Assembly: GCF_026151205.1 (NCBI RefSeq)
Contig: NC_087072.1
Span: 8,480,084-8,544,083 of the forward strand
Length of the DNA stretch: 64,000 nt
Direction: 5' to 3'
Source: Bolinopsis microptera
Taxonomy: Eukaryota; Ctenophora; Tentaculata; Lobata; Bolinopsidae
The notes beneath the pieces are model-generated. The model was not told the origin of the DNA. It saw nothing but the letters and a program-made list of their open reading frames with translations, and did not search any database. A program made the position numbers and the translations under genes. Shown here in pieces: positions 44,906-55,910 of this stretch. The first letter of the stretch is position 1. Each line of letters opens with the position of its first letter.

Positions 44906-47084
44906 CGGGGAGGGGGGGGGGATCAGGTATTAAGTGCCGTACGTGACATCGACTAAGTGCAGTTTTGGACTTTACAAAAAGGACGCACCCACACCCTTCA
45001 CGGTACTAACTGCTTTTTCGGATAATATTTAGGACACCCGCCACCCTCTTTTGCCGGCTTTTGCGGTACTAAGTGTTGAGAAATCACGGTACTAACTGAG
45101 TCTGAGTATATAAAATAAGATACCCACCCATAAATTGCTTTAAACAGCTCATTAAACATTGGAAATTGGCAAATTATACCCACTATTTAATAGGGGTTTT
45201 GTTTTCAATGTAGTCGAATTAGATAAAAAGTTACAAACAAATTTTAAAAATTACAAAAAACTCAAAAAAATCTCAAAACCCATTCCCAAAATTGAAATTT
45301 TAGGTAAAATGGGTTTTTTTGGGGTTGGACACCCAAAAACTGAACCCCTTAGTACCATGTACTAACTGTTTTTCTGGGAAATGAGTAGCAGACCCACCAC
45401 TTAGTACAAGAGTATTAAGGGGACATACACCAAAACCTTTTTTGTCGGGACCCGGGATTTGACTTCATATTATGAAAGTATAGATTATAACTGTAAGATT
45501 TGAGGCATTGAACAATTTTTTTGAGAGTACGCACATTCGAAAAAAAATTATTTTCTTTTTCGAAAGATTTGGAAATTTTAAGAAGTCTGTCACCGTAATA
45601 CCGATATTTCAGTCAATTTAAACGATTTTTGGTTGATTTTCTTACTGAAGATTATTTACAATCCGTACAAGAAACCCTTTCAATGATTTTATAATTGAAC
45701 AATAAATTACGAAGTAATAGTAAACAGACCAAACAACTCAAGGTCGAGAGAAGCACAATTGAAATTTTTGCAAAAAATCAAAGATGTATATTTTACCAAT
45801 CACCCAGGCCATAAGATATCGCTTCAAAAATTCTTGTGAGTGTAGCTGATGATCATATCCAACTTTTTGGAACAGGATTTCTCTCAATTTTGAGTTTTAA
45901 GGTATGAAATGTGGCCTCAAACGACTTAGTAAAATTCACTTGTAACGCTTTCTTGTTACCCCCCTTTCTTCCTTTGAAGGCCCCGAATTATTTTCTGAAC
46001 GAAAGCTCAAAAATAACCGAGAAATCGACTTTCTTATTAACTCATTTTGATGACTGTTTCTGACCTAAAATTGCACGAAAAATCGATTTAGCTAGGTTTC
46101 AGAACCTATAAACACTTCCTTATCCCTAAAAATTGATGTTTTATAGTTGATACGAGCAACAAGCAACATATATTTTGATCCTTCGGTTCTACTCATGACC
46201 TAAGGAGTTAAGCTGAAACCGAAAGATCGAGGCAATCCTCATCTTAACTGATCAAACTGGTACTAACACAATTTTCAGATAGAAATGTTCTTTGCGATAC
46301 GTTTATTGCAGCTTTGCAACTTGAGTGAAGACCAGAGTACGAAAACACACAGCAGGTAAGCAACTCACTTTTGGTGACTGTTCCTCACGAACCTTCTGAT
46401 CCTGCAACATAACAACAAGGAGATCATCTCCTTAACAAATCGAACAGGTACTATCACAATTTCCAGAGCACAGCATGATAACAAAGTCAAAAGAAACACA
46501 ATGAAGGTAGGTTACCAACACCACAATATAACAATCATTATACAATATAACATCAACAGCTGAATTAAATTTATTCTGAACGGTACGTTGATCCTGAAGC
46601 TGACTGTGATCCTGACCAATTGTAATAGAGGTGTTATGTCACGTAACACTGATCCGTCCAATCACAAACAGGAAGAGTGAGCAGACGGACATTATATCAT
46701 TTGTTTACCTTTCTTATCTGTATTTGACCCTTTGTTCACATTGTTATCTCTACCACAGCTTGGCAATTTCACGGTCCTCCTATAATCTGCACCTCGGTAC
46801 ACACGCCATGATTACGTCATGAACTAGTAATAGTGTGACCGTTATATTGTAACCGTGCCCACTGCCCACGTACAATGCAAACTGTTTGGGGGGGGGGGGG
46901 GGGGGGGGTTTAAGATAAACAATCGATCTTTATAGTGTGTTGGTCTCTCCTCCAACTGACTGTGATGCTAACCGTCCAATCATGAACAGAATATTAACAT
47001 TGTTTAGTTATTATAGTATGTCTCGGTTGAACTGCGGAGATTAGTATTATTCAGTTTGCTGTAATATGTGGTTGCGATTACCAA
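44906..47084. other. Gene-free region with CGGTACTAAC repeats and a poly(G) run
   Basis: Short motifs CGGTACTAACTG / GTACTAAGTG recur at about 45001-45100 and 45351-45410. A dispersed segment at about 45990-46160 matches the inside of the MULE. A G run of about 22 lies at 46887-46908. No exons recognised. Confidence 0.5.
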
Positions 47085-47705
47085 TACAAAACTTAAGGTT
47101 GAAATGCGATTCTACATTGATTCTGAAAATTTCATGTAAAAATATTGAAACCCTATTGAGTTCTATTGTTTTGAGCGAAGTCAGTTTCGCAAATATCGCG
47201 AACTGATATATGGGCAATTTTGTTAATTTCTTTCGCATATTTGCATACAGAATCCACAGCTAGGTAGATATTGAGCTGATAATCATAGGGAATATGTAGT
47301 TTAGGCTTACCTTTCATATAAAGTTGGTTTCATTTAAAAATATTGATATTTGAACAATTTATGGGACAAAATCGATCAAATTAGGTGCGTATGCCCAAAT
47401 ATGGGCATATGGTTTTTAGCTCATAACTCAGTCATTTTTTGACCAATCTCGATGAAATTTCATATACGAGTTCAGGGGACTACGAGCTACAAGAAAAGTA
47501 CCTAAAATCCAGGATTAGGGCATGTTCACGGTATTTGGCTAAATTGGAACTTATTTGGACCAAATATGGGCGTGGCTGCCCCGCGGGCACCGTTTGGCGG
47601 TTGGGGTCCGGGACCCCTCAAAAGTTCGGTCACCGGTCCTTGTTTGTTGGTCAACTGCTATCTCGAAACCAAGTTTCACACAAAATCAGGGTAAACCCCC
47701 CCCCT
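47085..47705 (+). repeat. Dispersed repeat R2, copy 2
   Basis: Second copy of the repeat at 25083-25550, with an additional ~130 bp in the middle (about 47370-47500) that includes the near-palindrome GCCCAAATATGGGC. Confidence 0.8.
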
Positions 47706-47888
47706 TTATCTAAAGTTACAGTTTAATCTTAAAATGCTCTAGAAAGAGTATTGAGGTTTCTTGAGCAAATATTAAAGAGTAAAGTTTTAGATCGCAGTGT
47801 TTTTTTCCTTCAAATTTGCCGCACATAAAATAGAATTAAACAGGTGCAGGATCGGGTGAGATCAAAGGCAACATATAGGTGCGGTAAT

Positions 47889-47938
47889 ATTATGCAAAAT
47901 TATGCAAAATTATGCAAAATTATGCAAAATTATGAAAA
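47889..47938 (+). repeat. 10-bp tandem repeat (AATTATGCAA)n, ~4-5 copies
   Basis: Short perfect repeat read directly. Confidence 0.85.
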
Positions 47939-48024
47939 TCTTTCAAATATTTGCTCAAGAAACCTCAATACTCTTTTTTGAGATTAAAGTACAACAATGT
48001 GCATATGGGGGTTCAATTTTGTAT

Positions 48025-48450
48025 ACTAAAACTAGAAAGCCCGTGGTAACAGGGATGAAGCTAGTAGCATTTTTGAAAGAAAATTTGAATTGCATCAAAA
48101 AATATTCGTCCCAACCGAAGATACAACCGATTTAAATGTAAGACACTTTAAACACAACGTAATTCCACAAAACTGATCAAAATGCCGTTGCAACAATCTT
48201 TGCACGTGCGCGTTCAGCACCGTTACCATGGTTACTATGTAACTCCCTATTTCTCATCTAATTTGCACGTTGGCGGTCGTACATATACATACATTATACA
48301 AATTACAAACAAACATAATCTTTCAAATTATAGTATTGACTAGAAAGCCCGTGGTCGCAGGGAGGAAGCTAATAGTGTTCTTTGGTAGTCATTTTTTATC
48401 GCATCAAAAATATCAGTCACAACCGAAGATACATGGCCGATTAAAATCTA
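48025..48450 (+). repeat. Direct repeat pair (~110 bp)
   Basis: ACTAGAAAGCCCGTGGT...CAACCGAAGATACA occurs at about 48029-48130 and 48338-48440 with about 80% similarity by eye. Followed at 48466 by a solo arm of the foldback family seen at 14965-15733. Confidence 0.7.
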
Positions 48451-48519
48451 GCTCGCCTATTACCGCAATTATTGGATAATATTTTTGTTTTATGAACCGG
48501 GCTATTCACCAGTCGTATT

Positions 48520-48910
48520 AGTGGTCTTCAACATCTCAACTACTGAGAAAGACTGGTGCAGCTTAAATTGATGTCTCTACAGCACAGAAGGGAGAGGTAT
48601 ATCATACTGATGATGTGGAAGATTCTGTGATATCAAGTTCAAGGTGACTCCAAGACATGGTGATGTCATACCCTCATTGTCAAAGTCAAGTTCCTTACGC
48701 AACCAGTCACTGTACGACAGGTCTTTTGCAGTTCAAGGACCGAAGCTGTGGAACAAAGTGCCTCACACAGTAAAGGCTGATTCATCCTTTGACATGTTTA
48801 AGTGTAGTTTGTCTAACTTTCTTGCTTTGATTCCGGACAACCCTCCGGTCGCCGGCTACAGCTGTAGTTGGTCAAACTCACTGGTTGACTACTCGCAATC
48901 CAGGTGGTAA
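48520..48910 (+). pseudogene. LINE 3' fragment (C-terminal end of a jockey/CR1-like polyprotein)
   Basis: First frame: ERLVQLKLMSLQHRRERYII followed by LMMWKIL and a stop. After a +1 shift the next frame has VTPRHGDV, SLYDRSFAVQGPKLWNKVPH, FDMFKCSLSNFLALIPDNPP and GYSC. These are the usual terminal blocks of jockey/CR1-like RT proteins (RRERY...WKIL; GPKLWN.LP; FK..L..FL). 5'-truncated and frameshifted; no intact domain. Confidence 0.8.
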
Positions 48911-51900
48911 AATATCTGATCACCCTTCCGGCTCCACGGATGAACTCAACGAAGTAACGAAGTAAGTAGGGCCATAACAAATGGACATAGTTTCATACAA
49001 ACTTAACAAACTGTTTTCTTTCATCCTTAAAGGGATTATGAAGTGTCCCCGACTTAATCGTCAAAACATTTCACATATACTATCACATAGAAACACTAAT
49101 ATAAGAATAGGGCTCGGTATTCCCAGATTCGCAACTTAATTATGTCGCGTGAAATCGATACTTGAAGATCGCCCTATTTTGTTGGATTGCGGCTAACTGT
49201 CAGACACCGCAATAGAAACAGTGTTGAAATGCACATTTTTATTCATGTGTTGTGGCGCCAATTTAATTGATAAAATCTTGAAATTAACGACACTTGATAG
49301 ATTTGACTTTTATCTTTCGAAAATTGTGGTTGTATAATGTGCATAATATACACAAGCGTCAAATAATTGTTTTATAAATTTACTAGTAGAAGCTCTTACG
49401 GGCATTTTCTGCTCGATACGCTAGGGACTCCACATACGTCTTTCTAGACTTACTTTTGACCGTAGAATCGATTAAAAGTGGTTTTGATATGATAAGTCTG
49501 AGTTTCCCTAGGTAAAATCGCAAAAAACCGATTTTTGGGCCAAAAGTATGCCAAAAAACCATGTTTTTTGAATTTTTGAGCAAGTTAATTTCGTTGGCAT
49601 ATCAGCAAAATGTGCATGAAGATAGCTGAAACACAGCCGCACATGCTGGCATTAAAATTAAGCTATTATTCCAGGATTTCGTGCTACATTCAAGTTCCAT
49701 GAAGTGAGCTGCCTTTAATTGCTTGTAGGAACTAGATTAATCGCTGTACACCAAATTTAGGAAGATATGTAAAATATAATGGTTTATACCTGATGGTAAC
49801 CTTGTCGGTTCAAAAAAATAACCAACAGAAAACTTGTTATGGACGATTAAAATCAGTTGTTTTTACACATGTCGTATATGCTATCCTATCACCTAGCCGC
49901 AACTTGGAAAAATGTAATTGATATGCCCCATATTATCTCAGCTTGTGAAGCAATTACGACGGAGCTATTTTGGGATTGCGGCAGAATTACCAAGCCTAGA
50001 TCACTACCCAAGTTTCGAGTATTTTTGAAGAATTCGCAAATTTACACTTCATGATCTCTTTAAGAGCCCTTTTGGTGGATAAAAGCACAAAAACGGGAAA
50101 ATTTGTTTTTCTATCCACTATTTTTGGCCCTGAATCAAAAAGAAAGTTAGTAAAGGTTTGCGTATTGCACACTATATCCTGGAGTTTTATCCCGTTCCAA
50201 AAATTATCCACCAAATTATGACAAAAAACTGATTTTCGGCAAATTTTAACGGTTTTTCGTGACAAATGTTTTTGAAAGTGCCCCTATGGAAAAATATTTT
50301 ATGACAAAAACAATGAATTTTTGCAAATTAATAACCCGTCAAGCTAGATTGTAATCCCTCGACAGATTGAAATTGAGTCATTTTGGCTTTTCTTGAACAC
50401 AAAATGTGCGGAAAATGAATTGGAATCTAATGTTCTTAATTAAGTTACTCTAAAAATGCGCTGCCTCATTTATGCTAATAACCAGTTTGATAGCCATACC
50501 AGCTCGATTAGTCCCATCTATGATTTTTTAACTTTCTATGAGGGTAGTTGTAGATTTATACATCTTAACAAGTTATTTGTTGTATTAAACTGAAATTCAA
50601 CAATCGTTTAAGGAAACACATTATAATATTACTAATACTATATCCTGTTGAATAATCCAACCTTGGAGTACTTGAAGGCTGTAAATTGCGGTGTTTTTTG
50701 TCTCCAAATTTGGCGGCAAGTTTAAGGCAAGTGCGAAATCGCACTATTTGCAAAATACTACCGCACCTAGATGTTTTCCTTGATTTTTAGCAATTTAAAA
50801 AACAAATTATTGCTGAAGTATCGTCTCAGATGCACAAATAGGTCCCTGGAACAGAAATGAAAGTTAGCAAACTGTGAAAATGGAGCAGCTCAATAAGAGG
50901 GATAGCTGAATTCTTGTGTCTCAAAATTTCCCCACGTTTAATTTGTTTCCAAGAATTTGTCACACAAAATATACGTATATAATATATGTCAAAAATATAT
51001 ATGCGCAGTGTTTAACTTTAATCCTAGAACGGTTTAAAAGAAAACTGAGGTTTCTTGAAAAATATTAAAGAGTATTAGTATTATAGTTCGCGGTGTTTTG
51101 TCTCAAAATTTGCCGCACAAAAAGAAATTTTAGTCCGGTGCGGGAGCACTATTTGTAAGACTTTACCGCACTAATATGTTGCCTCTGCTGACATCTCTGA
51201 AGAGAAACAGAGTGACTGCAACAGCCACCATTGGGCTGAAGCAATATGCAATTCATCGTTAGATAATCGCGCCAGTGGTAGTGGTCAACCAAAAACGATA
51301 TCTAATAATAATTAGCACATAATATAACAAATACCTCCATAGCTCGATACCAGGAAATGTACTATTCTAAATTCATAACTCTAAACAGTATTACTTCGGA
51401 GAAAACTAAAACTTGGCAAGCCCCATGAAGATTGTAAATCCTGCTGATGAGTATTTGCTATCTTTCCAGTTGATAAGCGAACTTTTTCCATCGAATTCCT
51501 ATTTCAAGTTATGGGATGCATAAATCTTAAAATTCGAGTAATACCCACTTGGTGCAGGAATATGACTGTATTGATAAGAAATCTTAATTTTCTTATCTCA
51601 CTTTGACCCGGAAGAATTTTCCTTGGCAAATTAAGTGTCGTGACTTTTTAGGGATTAGGGGAGGTTCCTATAGATACGACCCAAATCATTAAAAACTATT
51701 ATAACCAAATGACGAAAGATCTTCTCGAATGGAATGCCATACAATATTCAAAATTTTGTTTTATTTTACAGCATGACGACACGCAGATACGAAACTATAT
51801 AAAATGTTGGCAGGAATAGTGCATGCATTGATAAATTTCATACGTATTTCATTGTATGGCCCTGAAAAATAACTTCATTCGGTGTACCTAATTAGACGGA

Positions 51901-52032
51901 ACTTTTCCGTCATTTCTAGGTAAAGGTTTGGCTGGTTCACTGGAGATACTGTCACCATAACAATGTAATCTAAGATATGTGGATACAAGACTTACAAAAA
52001 TTAGAAGATAATGAGCAAGTGACGAACTCATA
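48911..52032. other. Gene-free region with diverged dispersed repeats
   Basis: Holds a diverged copy of the CAAGCTAGATTGTAATCCCT repeat (about 50340), a diverged copy of the 44596 tandem unit (about 50844-51025) and two related segments with GCGGTGTTTTGTCTC (about 50690 and 51090). No exon or RNA gene seen. Confidence 0.5.
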
Positions 52033-52155
52033 GTACTGAATACTGAATACTGAATACTGAATACTGAATACTGAATACTGAATACTGAATACTGAATACT
52101 AAATACTGAATACTGAATACTGAATACTGAATACTGAATACTGAATACTGAATAC
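52033..52155 (+). repeat. 7-bp minisatellite (TGAATAC)n, ~17 copies
   Basis: Almost uninterrupted array with one AAATAC variant. It creates a spurious minus-strand ORF with a repeating peptide. Confidence 0.97.
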
Positions 52156-52478
52156 ATTAATTATAATTTACTAAATATCGTGCCCAAATACTGAGAATTG
52201 ACATGTGAACTCTACCCTATATTTAGCCCATTGCTGGGTCAATTAAATTCTACTGATAATAAAACAAATATTTAATAAAACAAATATTTATTTTTACACA
52301 ATCAAACAATATCAATAATAAATAAATCAGGGGAGGTTTGAAGAGGTTTCAAGGCCACTGCTTAACTTTAGGATTTGAGACTTGAGAGTGACCTGTGCTT
52401 GAAACCCCCTCAACCATCCACTACGTCAATATACTTATTATACAAATATAGAAAAACATAATTATCTAAAATTGCTTA

Positions 52479-52747
52479 GGCAAGTTTCCATAAACGATAT
52501 TTTATGATCGGCGCCGATAATCGCTTATTGAGCGCTTTTTCGGCGCTTTAAAAAAAAACCGTTTACAATCGCTTTTTTTACGATTATAAACGGTTCAAAA
52601 AAATCGCTTATAATCGACTATAATTGATGTCATAATTCAAAAAAGCGCTTTTTTTAATTTAAAAGTTTTTTTTAAAAAAGCGCCGAAAAAGCGCTCAATA
52701 AGCGACTATCGGCGCCGATCATAAAATATCGTTTATGGAAACTTGCC
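52479..52747. mobile_element. hAT-like foldback MITE with ~78-bp TIRs and 8-bp TSD
   Basis: The arms start GGCAAGTTTCCATAAACGAT and contain GGCGCCGATAATCGCTTATT and GCGCTTTTTCGGCGC; the left arm 52479-52556 pairs with about 52669-52747. The 8-bp direct repeat ATTGCTTA flanks it (52471-52478, 52748-52755). A secondary hairpin (AACCGTTTACAATCG / CGATTATAAACGGTT) sits inside. 269 bp, no ORF. Confidence 0.87.
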
Positions 52748-52755
52748 ATTGCTTA

Positions 52756-53496
52756 TTGGTCTAGTGATGTATCACATCACTACTGATGGATCACATCACT
52801 AACTATACGGCACTAATTAGTGATATGACCTGACCCCTGATAATCGGGGGCCCCCCTATGTCGGCCTCCCCTATAATATTCCAATTTCTGAAGACCTAAT
52901 GACGCAGGAATCAAATGATCTTTAAAATTTTAAATCCCCAAAGACTTTATAAACCAATGACTCTGTATGGGAATAAAGAATCAATATTCAAGTTATGATA
53001 AACTATTGCTTAAGAATCAATGTGGTTACAAACTTTCCGACAACAATAATTCAGCTAATTCACCAGCCGGTATGATCGCATATCCATTTCCCACGAGTTA
53101 TCTCATTTATCCGTCGGGAATTGTCTGGATTATCAAAATTAGAATTGGGATATTCATGAGGTGTTCCATCTAATATGAACAGATTTGTCTGAGTTATAAT
53201 TTATAAATGAAGCTTATTTCATCAAAAATATTGATCATTATTTGATTAGTTAAGTATCCAAATTTAAAAATGATAACAATATTACATAATATATGGACAC
53301 GTTCATTTGAGTTTGAGGAAATTGGTAAACAAAAATAATAGCGTTTTCGACGATAGTGGCTTAATTTTGACATCGATTAACCTAGCACGTTCAGAAGTTC
53401 TGAACATTAGCCACGAATTATTTATATCTGATTTTGGTTTGAAAGGTGGGAAAACTTTATATGATGACAATGTAGTTGATGCAAGTTAAGATCAGT
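52756..53496. other. Non-coding spacer
   Basis: Contains a short duplicated phrase (GATGTATCACATCACTA / GATGGATCACATCACTA at about 52766 and 52786). Nothing else recognised. Confidence 0.4.
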
Positions 53497-54074
53497 TGCG
53501 GACCACATAAAGGCTAGCTTATATAACATCTTAACCGAAAGTAAGAGTACTTTCTTGACGAAAGTCAAATACAAGGAAATACTTTCGAGAAAACCATAGT
53601 ATATAGCTAACTTTAGCAGGGTAGTGTTGGTTATGTGCCTAACCTGGTGAGCACAGTGGATATCCTTGCTGTACGGCTAGTTAAACAAGGAATTGAAACT
53701 GTGGGGCTCCGTGCAGACCAACCTACCTGTGGCTAAAGCTCTAATATACAAAACCAATACATTGTATTTGTAGCTGGGTGAGAAGTGTGTGGCGGTTCCT
53801 CCGCCCTGCGGACCACATAAAGGCTAGCTTATATAACATCTTAACCGAAAGTAAGAGTACTTTCTTGACGAAAGTCAAATACAAGGAAATACTTTCGAGA
53901 AAACCATAGTATATAGCTAACTTTAGCAGGGTAGTGTTGGTTATGTGCCTAACCTGGTGAGCACAGTGGATATCCTTGCTGTACGGCTAGTTAAACAAGG
54001 AATTGAAACTGTGGGGCTCCGTGCAGACCAACCTACCTGTGGCTAAAGCTCTAATATACAAAACCAATACATTG
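53497..54074 (+). repeat. Tandem duplication: two identical 268-bp copies with a 42-bp spacer
   Basis: Copies 53497-53764 and 53807-54074 appear identical (offset 310). The unit contains a small inverted motif GAAAGTA...TACTTTC and the phrase GGGGCTCCGTGCAGACCAAC, a variant of which also occurs in the SFI1-gene intron near 2521. No ORF; could be a repeated small-RNA gene, a recent duplication or an assembly artefact. Confidence 0.85.
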
Positions 54075-54139
54075 ATGTTTAAATTATCACAAAAAATGAT
54101 ACGAAATCGTAAATAGGTTAAAAACAATGATTATAGAAT

Positions 54140-55640
54140 GAAATAGTCTCTTATAATAACTCTTATAACTTTATAATAACTGATGTGACAAAGTACACAT
54201 TTCTTGCCCCTATTTTGAAGATCTATATATTCTATAACTCTATTAGAATTCAACATTCTTTCAGAAAAAATTGGTTGAATATTGTCCAGAACATCAGAGC
54301 TCAAGTTTAACAATTTTAGGTTAAATTTGTCAAAGTCACTAAAAATGTGACAAAATTAACTTTTCCTGCCCCAACAATTTCAAGATAGTGTGTAAAAATT
54401 AGCATAGGCTGCTTTATTACTTATATAAATCAATCAAAACTACAAAAGAATATATGTTAATGTGATGACGATTGACGATTACCAAACTCTAATAATAACT
54501 AATGTATCAAAGTAAACATGTCTTGCCCTATTTTGAAGATCTATAACTCTATTAGAATTCAACATTCTTTCAGAAACTATTGGTTGAATATTGTCCAGAA
54601 CATCAGAGCTCAAGTTTAACAATTTTAGATTAATTTGTCAAAGACACTGAAAATGTGACAAAATTAACTTTCCCTGCCACAACAATATCATGATAATGTG
54701 TTAAAATTGGCATAGGATGCTTTATTGCCTATATTAATCGATCCAAACTACGAAAAAGATATGTTAATCTGATGACGATTACCTAACTTTTATAATAACT
54801 GATGCGACAAAGTAAACATGTCTTGCCCCTATTTTGAAGAACTATACCTCTATTTCTCTATAGTCTATAAGTATACAATGTAACTTTATCATCAACAAAA
54901 TTTCGATAAACTATTTATTTTGCCAGCAAGGAGCTAACCGAGTTATAATAATTGTTTTGTGACGAAATTACCCTATTTTTGACCATGTTGCGGTAGTTTA
55001 ATTGTGACACTGTTAACATATTACCACCCGATAATGATTAATGTGACTGGTGCATGGTACTAGCAGTGTTGTTTGATCCATAGTACGTAATATAAGGGGT
55101 TTAAGCTGGTATATCATTATTTGTCCAATTTCACACATGTTCAGATATCATCAAGATTATGTGACAAAGTAAACTTGTTTGTGCCTTCTGTGTTTTAATT
55201 CCTTACGACTATATGATATAATAACAATTCCTAGCACTTCCAGGCCATCAAATAAACCTACACTACTCAGCATTGCTTATCAGGGTGCCTTAACATTCTT
55301 CACATATTTTCTTAAATGTGTGACAGAGTAAAGCTGAGTGCACCATCTAACGAACAAATTCGTCAAATATTTAGGTAATGGTCATATGTACCCATCCAAT
55401 CAACTGGACACTCAAAAATTTGGTCAAAAAAGGCAGCAAGAGGTCCATATTTACTCCGTCACATGTTTATAGTGTGGAATGTAACCATTTCCGTGCCGGC
55501 CGTATTTAAGCGATATCTTATCATCTGATTAAGATATCGTTATGTGACAAAGTTAGCCTAGAGGATGAGACGATTATCCTAACCATCAAGGGTTTGTGTA
55601 ATTTCATAGTGTGACAAAGTCAACTACACCGTGCTTTTTA
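54140..55640 (+). repeat. Satellite-like array with a ~155-bp-spaced TGTGACAAAGT motif
   Basis: The first part is a diverged ~310-bp tandem repeat (TAATAACTGATGTGACAAAG-type blocks at about 54171, 54489 and 54788). Within it the motif TGTGACAAA(G/A)T(A)AAC recurs roughly every 145-165 bp and continues more irregularly downstream (about 54957, 55158, 55316, 55551, 55609). Each early copy is followed by C(T/C)TGCCC. No coding potential; ends about 270 bp from the Kv stop codon. Confidence 0.65.
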
Positions 55641-55910
55641 ATAGGGTCACTTATATTTACCAATATCCTCAAACTCAAATGAACCTGTGTCCATACACAA
55701 AACAGTGCTAAGTTTAAAGAATCCTCGATGATACATCGAACTTAGCACACTTCACAAAATGACGATGTATTCTTCTCCATAGTGGGTGATAAATCGAACT
55801 CAGCATATCATTTACTGGGTGGAGCTCAATATGTCATTCCGCCATATCTTAGCGTTTTTGAACACTAAGCCTGGGTCCCCAGCTAACATATCATTAAAAA
55901 TGTTCTTGTC

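Noticed and set aside
51888-52157. Minus-strand ORF with repeating YSVFSIQ peptide
   Set aside because: It is simply the translation of the TGAATAC minisatellite.
53497-54074. Spliced-leader or snRNA gene pair
   Set aside because: I found no convincing Sm site, snRNA signature or leader-donor layout; recorded only as an unexplained duplication.
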